Below are positions 12,722-46,375 of a stretch of 64,000 nucleotides of DNA, in pieces; the first letter of the stretch is position 1; each line of letters starts with the position of its first letter. The position numbers were made by a program, and so were the translations under genes. The notes beneath the pieces are model-generated. The model was not told where the DNA came from. It worked only from the letters and a program-made list of their open reading frames with translations, and did no database searches. The stretch spans positions 12,563,001 to 12,627,000 of the forward strand of contig NC_092570.1 in NCBI RefSeq assembly GCF_037975245.1, read 5' to 3'. This stretch comes from Apostichopus japonicus. Its lineage: Eukaryota; Echinodermata; Holothuroidea; Aspidochirotida; Stichopodidae.

Positions 12722-13740
12722 TTGGTATTATTATTTTATTGTAGGTAACAATGCTCAAGCCAGCATCGGTGAACAGACCTCTCGGTTAGAGGACCCTTGT
12801 CCAGGTGAAACCAAGGAACAACCAGTCCACACCGTACATGAGGACATCGACGGACATGTAGCATCGGTGAACAGACCTCTCGGTTAGAGGACCCTTGTCC
12901 AGGTGAAACCAAGGAACAACCAGTCCAAACCGTACATGAGGACATCGACGGACATGTAGCATCGGTGAACAGACGTCTCGGTTAGAGGACCCTTGTCCAG
13001 GTGAAACCAAGGAACAACCAGTCCAAACCGTACATGAGGACATCGACGGACATGTAGCATCGGTGAACAGACCTCTCGGTTAGAGGACCCTTGTCCAGGT
13101 GAAACCAAGGAACAACCAGTCCAAACCGTACATGAGGACATCGACGGACATGTAGCATCGGTGAACAGACCTCTCGGTTAGAGGACCCTTGTCCAGGTGA
13201 AACCAAGGAACAACCAGTCCAAACCGTACATGAGGACATCGACGGACATGTAGCATCGGTGAACAGACCTCTCGGTTAGAGGACCCTTGTCCAGGTGAAA
13301 CCAAGGAACAACCAGTCCAAACCGTACATGAGGACATCGACGGACATGTAGCATCGGTGAACAGACCTCTCGGTTAGAGGACCCTTGTCCAGGTGAAACC
13401 AAGGAACAACCAGTCCAAACCGTACATGAGGACATCGACGGACATGTAGCATCGGTGAACAGACCTCTCGGTTAGAGGACCCTTGTCCAGGTGAAACCAA
13501 GGAACAACCAGTCCAAACCGTACATGAGGACATCGACGGACATGTAGCATCGGTGAACAGACCTCTCGGTTAGAGGACCCTTGTCCAGGTGAAACCAAGG
13601 AACAGCCAGTCGAAACCGTACATGAGGACATCGACGGACATGTAGCATCGGCGAACAGACCTCTCGGTTAGAGGACCCTTGTCCAGGTGAAACCAAGGAA
13701 CGACCAGTCCAGACCGTACATGAGGACATCGCCGGACATG
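12561..13740 (+). repeat. 98-bp array derived from THAP exon 3
   Basis: Exon 3 and its acceptor were first duplicated as a unit of about 190 bp (12480-12670 versus 12670-12860). From 12767 the central exon part, GCATCGGTGAACAG to ACGGACATGTA, repeats every 98 bases about ten times and ends at 13740 with a slightly diverged unit. Most copies are identical or differ at one or two bases. Because 98 is not a multiple of three, the plus-strand frame shifts at each unit and stops early. Confidence 0.93.
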
Positions 13741-16700
13741 TATAGACATGCAGAGGCAGAGAAATTTGTCTCAGTTGCGATCAGCGACATTATCTTAAAC
13801 CAAAAGCATTAAAGGGATTAAACTTCATTCTTTACTTAATTTGTCTTGTTGTAACGCCATGGAGGAGCTAGTTTGGGGTTTAATCACATATCCTTAATAT
13901 ATGTTAGCGTGCTTTGCCCCCTTTAGAGGTGGTAGTGGGGTGGGGGAAGGGGTCATTGATATATTGGGGCAGGGATAGGGAGATTGGAGGTCCCATACGG
14001 CACGTTCATGGTTTAGACACTGTCTCGCTCCAGAATTTTCAGTTATCATCCATAGTGTAACATGCCAGTAATATGTATTAGAGTAACGAGTGATTACACT
14101 TTGTGAGCTGAGTGCAATAACAAAATGGATGTAGGCCTCCTTTGAACATTAATGTGATGTATCTCTGTTCTGAACACGAAACATAACTTAAAGTACCCAC
14201 CGTGGGTTAAATAAATAATTTATTCCCTTTTTAAGTTCAATTGACTAAAATGAAAACACGAATAATGTAACGGGTAATTATTTTACTTTGTATTAATTAC
14301 TTCATTGACTGGAAGAGGATTTGGCAAAGCTGAAAGCAAATGACGGAATGACGTAATGAAAGTACTCCTTGCTAGACATACTTACACAAAAGGTATACAA
14401 AATATAGCATCAATATAGATTTATTTGCTAAAACATTTAGACTGGGCTGGTATCAGTAACATATATGCAAATTAAGATGCATACATGATTACGTCATTTC
14501 AAAAGATTCCAACATATTGCAATGGTTCTTATGACGATAATTTAGGTCAATGTCTAACAAGAGTCAATTGAACTTCATGTATTGTAAATACTGTAGTGAA
14601 AGCACATGACACATTGTATGCATACTAAACATTAAACAAGTTGACATCCCACTGATATAGAAACACGTAGGCCTAAATAACGAAATATCAACATTAATGC
14701 ACAATGGAAGAAAAATGTAACTATTCGATGAGTTTATTGGTCAAGGTTCTAGCATCGACAATGCGAAGACACTTTCACCCTTCATTAGGACCAAGCACCA
14801 CGTAATGGTATGTTGCGGAAACTACTTAGCATGGCTCTTCTGTTGCATAATCTATTTGCCAAAGCTCAGATATAGGCCTTGTATGTCGCGCGACGCCGTT
14901 CACTTACATACCTGCATAGGTTATAGAATTTCCAGCTAAACATGCAGTTACTTGTATTATCAGATCTGTTAACCCGTACATGGATGATTGATCGGAGGTG
15001 AAGAGTGATAGATGTGATGACGTCATACTTCACGTGACTGACGGATCAACTGCTGTGATACCGTCACTGTGAGGTTATAAACATATTTTGTTTGTAGGCA
15101 TACACACTGCACTATAGCATACACATTTTGGTCCATAAAAACGTCCTGAAATTGTAATTGCAGAATAGTATTCGTTATATATATTTACACTAAGGCATAT
15201 ATGCCTTTGATTTTGCGTCCTTAAGTAGAAAATTGCCTTAACAAAAAAAAAATGAAAATGCCTATAAACCCTGTCTGTTCCAATCTCGGTAAAAGTATAG
15301 CAAACGTTTAAACTACAAAATAAAGTTAGCAACAATAATTGACTGCAATATAAATACCACACAATTAAAGTAACGGTGATATGCTTCGAACGACATACCT
15401 AGTTCAATGCACGACAATGGTTAACCGTCCTGCACTAACACAAGTACCATGATATATATATATCAAAGCAGTGACGTGCAGTACATTTCAAAGCTGTGGG
15501 GGAGAGAGGGGGGGGCGTGTTTGAGTTAGGTAGGGCATGAACCTATATGGACGGGTGTTAACGGATGCAACATGTTACGAATGATGAATAGCCTTCCCGT
15601 GTAGGGGGTGGGGTATATGAAACTTTCAGAGTTTAGAGGTCAAATGTTGCCTTCTGAGGCATATTTAGACTGTAAATAAGATCTATAATTAGGTCTTACT
15701 GCTAAGCACCACCAATAAAAGTCGGCCGATAACGGGTGGCGGAGGAGTCGATGGAATGGTGCCGTTTTTTTCTTTATTCCGTTTTCACTATAGAGAAGTT
15801 TTTCCATATCGACGGTGTTCACAGTATAGGCCTTAAGTTCCTCGTTTAGTGCTTGAATACCTTGCAAAACGTTGTGAAAAATGGAAGTTTAACGCCCTTT
15901 GAAATAGTTTCACAATTTTATGATGTCTAACAATTTTGGGGTATGTAAGTCTCTGACAAAGGTTTTTGTTTGTAAGTCTGAATGCACAGAACTATATTGA
16001 TCTCCTATAGTTTATTAGCTCTCAGTTTTACCCCAAACAGCTAAACAAACTGATATAATAGAATGTCGCCCATTGCTCCATCAAGCTCAATGCATTCCTT
16101 CCCACTGATTTTCAACAATTAAGTTTTAGCTACTCTATAATAATAATAATAATTAAATTTCAAATCCTGGAAATAAGTTGAAGAGTCACAGACCGTATTT
16201 TGGAGTGAGGTAGGCGAGGCCCGACAGTCTGTAGAGAGGTTGCCTTCCATATAACAATGTATCGCCACTAGGGGTCTACGCAGGAGTGAGGTAGGCGAGG
16301 CCCACCGGTCTGTAGATGGGTTCCCTTATATATAACAATGTATTGCCACTAGGGGGCTATAGCTTAGAGTAAGGTAGGCGAGGCCCACCTGTCTGCAGAT
16401 GGGTTGCCTTCCATATAACAATGTATTGCCACTAGGGGGCTAGTAAGTAGTAAGGTGGGCGAGGCCCACCTGTCTGGATGGGTTAATTGCCTTCCATATA
16501 ACAATGTATTGCCACTAGGGGTCTAGTTTGGAGTGAGGCAGGCGAGGCCCCCTGCCTGGAGATGGGTTGCCTTCAATATAAAAATGTTTAGTCACTAAGG
16601 GTTAAATTACGATCTTATTCAGGTTACTTCATTTGTAAAGGTTCGTGAAGTCTTTGGTTGTAATTAATATTGATGCCTATAATGTCATATCGAATATTCA

Positions 16701-16791
16701 TAAGACACGTCTTTCACGATGGTGATGTTATTGCATAATTCCTGTTGTAAGTACATGTCAGTAACTGATATAACACTATAAAGTTGTAATT
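13741..16791. other. Intergenic DNA between THAP array and ACER3-like 3' end
   Basis: No gene seen. It holds the tandem repeat at 16195-16600 and poly-G-rich segments near 13920 and 15500. Minus-strand AATAAA at 16011-16016 could end the ceramidase mRNA. Confidence 0.4.
16195..16600. repeat. 80-83-bp tandem repeat
   Basis: Five diverged units starting near 16203, 16283, 16366, 16450 and 16530, each with GAGGTAGGCGAGGCCCACC and AACAATGTATTGCCACTAGG. Lies just past the ACER3-like stop, probably in its 3' UTR or downstream. Confidence 0.88.
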
Positions 16792-37547
<20,756 letters not shown>

Positions 37548-37603
37548 TCTATACTCGGTAGTGTTTATGATGATATCTCAACGTCTTTACGCAGACTGGT
37601 TAC

Positions 37604-37611
37604 TATTTATA
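37604..37611 (-). promoter_or_regulatory. Candidate TATA box of the ACER3-like gene
   Basis: TATAAATA on the minus strand, 57 bases before the ATG at 37547, leaving room for a very short 5' UTR. Confidence 0.3.
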
Positions 37612-39179
37612 ATATTCAATAGACGGCGACTTCATTAAGTTAAGAGAATAAAGGATCTGCACAGCATACACGCTGCCCTATGGAGATAAACGCTCTCCAA
37701 TGTTCTCCCACAGTAATGCCGGGTACGACTGTCAGCTGCATAGATTGTTGTTAATTAGAGAGATTGGTCCCTGGTTGGAAGTTCAAGACGGATTTCACAC
37801 ATATCCAAAACAAGTTTCAAATCGCAGTGTATTAGTCATCCAGGCCGATGTTGACAAAATGTAGGAATAGTCAAAGACTGCGCTTAGCGTTCAATGATTT
37901 CTGAAATATGCCATATGATATGCATTACAACTGAAAGTAAAAGAGCAGTCCTCGTATTGTCTCCATACAGAATAGTTTGATAAAACGTCTCAGTGTAACA
38001 ATTTAACTAACATTCCTTTCAAGCAGGAAGTAGCTGCAGTGAAACTATACTCATTGTACGTTCTATTCAACGTTGACTTTGCATGTCCACAACCTCAGGT
38101 AAAACACGACTATATAAATGAATGTGAACAAAGTCAGTACTGTATGGATCTCCACAAGACTTGGTTACTTAGCGGAACTGCTACCAAATAGCATACATGT
38201 TAACTGTAAACAGTGGCAAAACAAAATTTTATTTTAGTAGATGTGCAAGTTTCAGAGAATTAACTGCTTGACTGAGTTTCACATATTTGAACACAAGGTA
38301 TTTACTCTGCAACAGACAATACTGTTGTGTGAGCTGCTACGCTGTTAAGTTGTGGGTTAGGCTTTTACATTGCGTGTTACAATAGTGCGATGAGTCCATT
38401 CTCGAAGGCTCAAGTTAATGTTTACACACAGAGCGCACACATATTGGAATTTGAACTTCAGATTATCAAGCGTTGTTAATCTGTATAATTATCAACTTAA
38501 TTAACGAACTGAGAGCAGCTCTGGTTGCTAAATGACTCATCTGGGCTATTTCCAGTAACCTTATCCGGAATCGTTGCAGGTATAGCAGAGAACTAGTTGT
38601 AGCCTATACTAACTTTAGCCGGTAATTAGATGACCAGATGTCCCCGATTTACGGGTACAGTCCCCGGGGTTTCTTGAGCCGTCCCCGGATTAAAAGTGTT
38701 GCCGGATATATCCCTGGATTCTATATGTACCGTCCCTGGAACATACACGAATATGTGCAAAGATCCTAAATAATTTCAATTTTACCCGTTGGACCTCCCA
38801 GTCGTATAGAGACAGTTTGAACTTCGGCATATAATCTAAGCTTGTATTGTTTACAGTAATGCTAACGTACATTTTCATGGCTCACATATAAAGGCAACCA
38901 AGATCATTGCATATTTTCATACAGCCTGCATTCACATGAAAGCATCATTTTATAGCCTACTTAGGCCTAGTGATGAACAATACGGCTTCAAATGTGACCT
39001 TCAAATGTGACCTTCAAGGTTTTGACATTGGATTTTATCTTGGGCAAAATATTCGTTGCCGGATGAAGTGTTCAAACCTTGAAGGTTTGAACATGTGAAA
39101 ATATATAGAACCCCCAAAACCCCAAGAGACCCTCAAAATGCCTTCATTTAAACATACAGTGTAGGTAATAAAACTTGAT

Positions 39180-39510
39180 GTCAAGATAAGCGGGGGGGGG
39201 GGGGAGGGGGGGGTGTATGGGGAATGGATATGGTCAGCTTATTGTAGCGGGTTCTTACTTAATTTGTTAGGCAATTTATTACGCGGAGCCAATACTGTGT
39301 GTGATGGAGGGCCCCCCCCCCAATTAATTTTTTTTATTTATAATAATGTAGTTATTTGCGTGCAGACCTAATAATAGACCTAATTTGTAGCCTAAATATG
39401 CCCCATATATCTTACCATTTCACGTATAAATTCTTAAATTTTTGATGGCAGGGAGGACCCCAGATGACAACATGAAAGTCGGCTTCTAACATCCTAGAGC
39501 CCATACTCCA
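39180..39510. repeat. Dispersed repeat family A copy with poly-G
   Basis: ACCTAATTTGTAGCCTAAAT, ATGCCCC, GGAGGACCCCAGA and AAGTCGGCTTCTAACATCC match the other copies. A G-rich run precedes it. Confidence 0.55.
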
Positions 39511-39558
39511 GGTTTATTAAAATATCGGATTCTTCCCTGAAGTCCGTATAGTTCTGTC

Positions 39559-40135
39559 AGATCGTTAGGAGCCCGGTAGCCTATCCTGTACTATATGGGA
39601 GATCGTTAGGAGCCTGGCAGCCTATCCTGTACTATATGGGAGATCGTTAGGAGCCTGGTAGCCTATCCTGTACTATATGGGAGATCGTTAGGAGCCTGGT
39701 AGCCTATCCTGTACTATATGGGAGATCGTTAGGAGCCTGGTAGCCTATCCTGTACTATATGGGAGATCGTTAGGAGCCTGGTAGCCTATCCTGTACTATA
39801 TGGGAGATCGTTAGGAGCCCGGTAGCCTATCCTGTACTCTATGGGAGACCGTTAGGAGCCTGGTAGCCTATCCTGTACTGTATGGGAGATCGTTAGGAGC
39901 CTGGTAGCCTATCCTGTACTATATGGGAGATCGTTAGGAGCCTGGTAGCCTATCCTGTTCTCAGATAATGGAGATCGTTAGGAGCCTGGTAGCCTATCCT
40001 GTACTATACGGGAGATCGTTAGGAGCCTGGTAGCCTATCCTGTACTATATGGGAGATCGTTAGGAGCCTGGTAGCCTATCCTGTACTCTATGGGAGATCG
40101 TTAGGAGCCTGGTAGCATACCCTGTACTATTATGG
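39559..40135. repeat. 41-bp minisatellite
   Basis: About 14 copies of GATCGTTAGGAGCCTGGTAG plus CCTATCCTGTACTATATGGGA. Very uniform apart from one unit near 39955 that has TTCTCAGATAATG. Confidence 0.93.
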
Positions 40136-41536
40136 GGAATTATACTTGAAAGCTTAGGGGTGGCTGTGAAAATATCTTAAGTTAGTATACCAGTTAGCTC
40201 ATGGTACGTCAAGATATGTTAGGGCTGAAAGGCAGAACTAGGAGATTGCGACATAAAGGTATACGAATGGGGATGTGGTGGGGCGAGGGGAGAGTCCGGA
40301 TGGGATGGGGTGGGACTTGGCAGCTGTCGCATGCATAAGGGATATGTTCTCGAACTAGTTAGCAGTAGTTTCAGCATTTCGGTCGTTTTTTAATATAATG
40401 TGTGGATTGAAGTCATGACACGTGGTTGACCCCTGGCAATCCTAGTTACTGCGTCACCAGAACTTTCGTCTCATTAACGATGTTGAGGGGGTGGGGAGGA
40501 ATGGAGGGGTGTAAGGGGTACCTGGAATATTTTTCTGGAAAGGGTACCTAAAATATGTTCATCATCCATCCGTCGAATGTTACGCATGCAGAGACGACGG
40601 TCCCCATATATTTTGTTCGAATTCGGGGAACGGGTGGGTGAACGGGTTCGGGGGGGGGGGGAAGTGGAGACCCAGTTACCAGCGTTTCCCATTTGGCATA
40701 TATTTTGCATATTCATGAATCGTCAATGTTCGATGTAAACACATCAAGATGCATTTTCCAATCGTTTTATTTGCACTGAGAGACGCATGGTCCATTCGAT
40801 GCAGTTTATAACGTGATATATAGAAGTGCTGTCAGTTACATAAAAGGGTGTTGTGGTTTTATATTAATAATATATATCGCATAAATATATATTAAAGTCC
40901 ATCAAGCAAACAGAATATTCCTTTTGAATAAAAATAAAATAATTGTCCTAGACATACATGTACCAAACAAAACACAACTTTAAATTGATGTTTGCCAGTG
41001 TATAGATTGTAAAATATCAGAAACAGATTTATTATTGATTCGTTTCTCGATATAATAACGATCGTCCTGCTGGAGACGCTAGGTGGGGAAATTACCTTTG
41101 AGGAATATACACTCGCTTTCATTACTACGATCAATACTTTGACTTTATGAGTCATCATTGTTGATAACGCTATGCTATGCTATGATATGACGTGCACATT
41201 TAGTTTGAATGTTCTATTGAGATTGACGGAAAACACAAAATTAAGTAAACTCACTGATATATGTTTTACGCGGTAAGGCAATCAGTTTTCCGCCAAATAA
41301 TGGCATGATTAAATACAATTTGAACATTCTATAAAATTGATAAAATGTTTCAAACGTTGCACCTTCCTTGAGACATTGTATATAGCGCTACGTTATAATA
41401 GACAATCCTGTACCTCATATGCTTGGTGACCTATCACTTACTTTGTGCATGTTTATGGACCTGGACGTATATGTTTATCATTAACTGGTAACGTTGATGA
41501 CAAGACAATAACGCATGATTAAATGAGAAGTCTACA

Positions 41537-41790
41537 AATACCTGAGTTCGTTAAGTGGAATATTATTATTATTTAACTAAAGATGAAACACGGTCACCCA
41601 TTTATTGAAAGTGAAATGTTTCACATACTCAACGCTTTAAGCTTATTCGTGGGGCAAAAACAAGTACAAATACTTAAGTTTGTCATGTGGAATATTGTTA
41701 TTTATTGTTAAAATGAAACACAGTGACACACTTATTTTAAATGAAATGTTTCACATACTCAATGCATAAACTCGTTCGTGGAGCCAATAA
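41537..41790. repeat. Two-copy tandem duplication, about 130 bp
   Basis: AAATACCTGAGTTCGTTAAG/AAATACTTAAGTTTGTCATG, GGAATATT, ATGAAACAC and GAAATGTTTCACATACTCAA recur in order. Confidence 0.8.
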
Positions 41791-41955
41791 TTACACGGCT
41801 GAAGTTACACTAATGATTACGGCATCGTTGCGTGTCACAGAACACCATAATTCACAACTAACTTTAAGTAACAGACAATTATAGTGCAATTCCCAGTAAG
41901 AACCCGATACCTCTCTTCTCATCGTAAACAGGCATACCTATATCTGGCTTTAAGC

Positions 41956-41988
41956 ATCGCTTCTCGGCCTTTTGTGTAGTATCTGTTC
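41956..41988 (+). pseudogene. U2 snRNA 5'-end fragment
   Basis: ATCGCTTCTCGGCCTTTTG followed by TGTAGTATCTGTTC matches the start of U2 snRNA, with an 11-base gap where GCTAAGATCAA would be. The match ends after the branch-site recognition region and nothing U2-like follows. This is a truncated pseudogene or the U2-derived head of a short retroelement. Confidence 0.75.
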
Positions 41989-43139
41989 CCTTTCGAGGGG
42001 AATAGTAATGCACACCTGACGGTGATCACACAGTCACAGTCCCGATGCAAGGGGACTGGGGTTGAGAGCGGATCAGTCGTTCGGTAGTTTGGTTTTCGTG
42101 CCCAGGTTCTTTCCTGGGCGACTTTTCCTTAAAAAAAGCATCGAAAGGCATATAGTCCTGCAATGACTCCTTCAGCCCCGACTGCTGTATGCAAAGTAGG
42201 CTATAGGTTAGGTACCGCATAGTAATTTCTGCTCGGAAGGTATTTGACAGTTTAGTTTGCAATTGTGTGCATTTAATAGTAACAGACCGTCTCAGAATTG
42301 TAAAACCTTATCTTGTGACATTCATGAAATGAAAATAGCAATAAAATGTTCTGTTTAAATACTGTTGTTAACAAGAGTTTGATCTAGCCGTATTATCCTT
42401 TAAAACAGGGACATTAGTGCCCTAAAATATCTACTAGAAAAATCTCAAGTCATCACCTATTCCGGAATCAAATATTTATCACCATTTTCAAGCATCCTAT
42501 TTGAAGTGACATCACTTTTGTTTTAGATTCCATATTAAAAGTGTCTTGAAATAATTGAGTAGATTGATCGTCTTGGAGTGCAGGACGATTGAAACCGCTT
42601 GTTGGTAATTTAGCTTTAGCGTGCCAAACAGCGTGACCTTTAACCTCCCTATATTAGCAATCTGTGTTTGTTTTTCTACTGAAATGTGTACAATAAACTC
42701 GCGTTATTTGGGCTGTAGCAGATCTCCAGTTAATCCATTAAAATAATACTTGCACTTCACGACCATTCAAACCAAACCAGATTTATTTGAAATACACACA
42801 TTGCTAAGCAACGAGGATTGCTAGTATTTTTCCTAGTTGGTAGAAAAAACGAAAGAATAACATACAGGAAACTATAGCTTTGCAGCTGCTAATCTTCATT
42901 TTTGGTTTCGATGATAATCGTAACCTATGCATTCATGCAGGCGGAGAGTCTGTGTATGTGTGTATGTAGGAGGTCCCAATCGGGGACAATTATTTTGTTA
43001 AAAAAGTCCCTGATTGGAAATGCATTGTTCAAAGGAGTCCCCGATTGGAAAACTTATTGTTATGGTTAGGGTCTAGGTGTCAAATACAAAAGAAAAGTCC
43101 CAGGTTAGTCCAAACATACCAGGGTGCGTGTGTGTGTGT

Positions 43140-43700
43140 GACGCCTCGCTTGTAAACACGATATCTCATGAAGGGTAGCTTGGACCAATCTAATATTTGG
43201 TGAATATGAATACCACGTTAGGTAGAAGAACCGTATTGTTTTGTGGGGAGGTCAAATAGTGAAAACCTTGTAAACACGATATCTCTAAGAGGTAAGCTTG
43301 GACCAATCTCATATTTCGTGAGTAGTTGGACCACATTCAGGAGCAAAATCCTATAGTTTTTTGTGGAGGTCAACGGTCATTTGAGGTCACAAGGGGTCAA
43401 ATTGTGTAAACCTTGTAAACACGATATCCCAAGAAGGAAAGCTTGGATGAATCTCGTATTTCTTGCGAAGGATGACCACATTGAGTTCAAGATCCCTATT
43501 GGTTTTGATGGAGGTTCAAGTCCATTTGGGGTCACCAGAGGTCAAATTGTGAAAACCCTGTAAACACGATAACTCAAGAAGGGAAGGTTGGACGAATCTC
43601 ATATTTAGTATGTAGTTGTGGCACGTTCAGTACAAGATTTTATTGAGGTCAATGGTCAGTTGGAGTCACCAGACGCCAAATTGTAGAAACCTTGTTTTAT
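43140..43700. repeat. Four-copy tandem repeat, 118-145 bp units
   Basis: Units begin near 43150, 43268, 43411 and 43556 with TTGTAAACACGATATCTC, then AAGCTTGGACCAATCTCATA, a GGTCA-rich middle and GGGGTCAAATTGTG. Confidence 0.85.
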
Positions 43701-44389
43701 AAGCCACCGTATCTCCCACCGACCAGCCTATCAGATAACGTGTGCGTTACGCCTCAATGCCTCATGTGAAAAGGAGGCTATTGGCAATTGGAAATTAGCT
43801 TATGGGCATCCGTAGAATCTAAAACAGACAGCTCGACCAAATTCGAACATATTTGCATTGGATTCAACGTGCCGCTCGAAAGCCTCACTCTGCGTGCAAA
43901 AGGTGTACTTTGTAGTACAGCGGTTCTATTGGACGTTTTCCGTCCTATTTATTTCAGGTTGGATGTAGTTTCGTTGTGACCAGGCAGCGTTTATGAAACT
44001 TAACATTTCCTCTAGTTAGATTTTTTACTATGACCAAACCCAATGCGAACTAATTGTGTAAAACGGAGTTCACGAGCTTTTGTCTGGATCGGCTGTTGAT
44101 CTCAATATGTGTAGTCTCTTCCACCAGTTTCAGCATTGATAGGCCTTATAAGTAACGTTCGACTTTCGTCACGTTTATTATTATGGGACAACTTGAACAA
44201 ACCTGGCTAGGCCTGTGTGCAAGTTTATGTTGTCTAGGCCAAGTTTATGTTGTCTGTTTTACCTCCATGGTTATACTAACAAGCAGAAGTCTAGTGCATT
44301 GAAGTCATCGAAACCTCAATGCATTTTGCATTCTGGTTAATATAGGATTTCAAACGTGGAGGAGGGAGGGTGGGGGAGGGGGGGGGAAT

Positions 44390-44860
44390 AACAGTTTCTC
44401 TCCGACTGATTTAGGTAGGGGCCTAAACCTTATGGAATGACCACATGCGAATGGAGGAATGTGTAAAGGAAATGGTGCTGACCAGGGATTATTTGATGCC
44501 CGCTACCATGTAGGATCTGGGGTCCTCTCCCAGAAAATAAAAAATTAGACGTCGAATGGTGCATATTTAGACTATACATTGGGTCTGTATAAGAAGTTTT
44601 AAACGCAAGATTATGGTAATAATTAATTATAGGCTAAATTTACAAATTTCCTCGACTGCTTTAGGTAGGGGCCTAACTGGGGGGGGGGTGTGCAGAGTCA
44701 AATCAAGGATTTTATTGGGTAAGGGTGCTGACCTGGGATCATTGAAGCAGACGTTTATGTGTGGGGTTCTGGGGGTCCTCTCCCAGAAAAAAAGGTTAGA
44801 TGGCAAATGGTGCATTTGGAGATTGATTTAGACTACAAATTAGGTCTATGTAAGAAGCTA
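44390..44860. repeat. Two reversed copies of dispersed repeat family A
   Basis: Units at 44400-44610 and 44660-44860 share TTTAGGTAGGGGCCTAA, GGTGCTGACC-GGGAT, GGGGTCCTCTCCCAGAAAA and ATGGTGCAT-TTAGACTA. They are the reverse of the copies at 19 and 39 kb. Confidence 0.65.
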
Positions 44861-45539
44861 ATAAATACTTTGTGTCAGGGTGAAAAAAGTGGGTGGGGGG
44901 TGGGATTGGTGTTACCCGTAATAGTGGTCTAATTGGCTGAATGCACAAAATACAACAAGAAAAGATTCCTTCGATTGAATCATTTTGCCCCGACTAACGA
45001 CGGGAGGTGGGGACCATGCCCTGCCTCCCTTGGGCACGCCATTGGCAAGTGTAACAATACAAAGGAAGGAATGTTCTCGACAGATGAAGAATACAGAAGC
45101 CACATATCAGGAGGTTTGGTGCCACATTACCTGTATATCCTTCTACCCATGTGTTCAACAAACCCTCACATCAAGCAACAGCCTAAACCAACTTATCTAC
45201 TAACCTTTGAACCCATATCATGCATCTGAAGGATCTTATAACATTTTCGCTCATTTTGTATCCATCCATCATGTGACTATTTAACGTGTTCTTGCAATTT
45301 TCAGCTTTGTGGGGACTGTTTTACGTGAAGCGTTGTAATGATACTCAAAAGGAAATTATTAGAAGCATAAAATAAGGGTTTGGGCGACTTTGTGTTTTTC
45401 ATTGAACTTCTCGTTGTACCTTGCATATACACTCTTTACGTCACTCAGCGCGGACGTGCATGAGAGTCAATAATACTTTAAATTACCTGCAATTGTCGCA
45501 ACTTTGTTTCTACTCTGTAAAGGGACTCTAAATCATGTG

Positions 45540-46375
45540 AAGAAACCACAGAGAATGCATATAGTCATACCACAGAGCTACAAGTTACAGTTCACTGAGA
45601 ATTACTAGTCATACCATGGAGCTATAAATTATAGCTCCATGGTCATACCACAGAGCTACAAGTTACAGTTCACTGAGAATGCCTAGTCATACCACAGAGC
45701 TACAAGTTACAGTTCACTGAGAATGCCTAGTCATACCACAGAGCTACAAGTAACAGTTCATTGAGAATGCCTAGTCATACCACAGAACTACAAGTTACAG
45801 TTCCCTGTGAATGCCTAGTCATACCACAGAGCTACAAGTTACAGTTCCCTGAGAATGCCCAGTCATACCACAGAGCTACAAGTTGTAGTTCACTGAGAAT
45901 GCCTAGTCATACCACAGAGCTACAAGTTACAGTTCCCTGAGAATGCCTAGTCATACCACAGAGCTACAAGTTACAGTTCCCTGAGAATGCCCAGTCATAC
46001 CACAGAGCTACAAGTTGTAGTTCACTGAGAATGCCTAGTCATACCACAGACCTACAAGTTGCAGTTCCCTGAGAATGCCCAGTCATACCACAGAGCTACA
46101 AGTTACAGTTCCCTGAGAATGCCCAGTCATACCACATAGCTACAAGTTGTAGTTCCCTGAGAATGCCTAGTCATACCACAGAGCTACAAGTTACAGTTCC
46201 CTGAGAATGCCCAGTCATACTACAGAGCTACAAGTTACAGTTCCCTGAGAATGCCCAGTCATACCACAGAGCTACAAGTTGTAGTTCACTGAGAATGCCT
46301 AGTCATACCACAGGGCTATAAGTTACAGTTCCATGAGAAAGCCTATCATATAGCTACAAGTTGTAGTTCCCTGGT
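45540..46375. repeat. 44-bp minisatellite
   Basis: About 18 copies of GAATGCCTAGTCATACCACA plus GAGCTACAAGTTACAGTTCACTGA written in two halves. Variants CCCAGTC/CCTAGTC and GTTACAG/GTTGTAG alternate in places, hinting at higher-order units. Confidence 0.92.

Noticed and set aside
12621..12887. 88-codon plus-strand frame across THAP exon 3 and its copy
   Set aside because: Out of frame with the spliced THAP reading through exon 3; it only rejoins at the second copy.
41940..42140. Functional U2 snRNA gene
   Set aside because: Eleven bases missing near the 5' end and no Sm site or 3' stem-loops.
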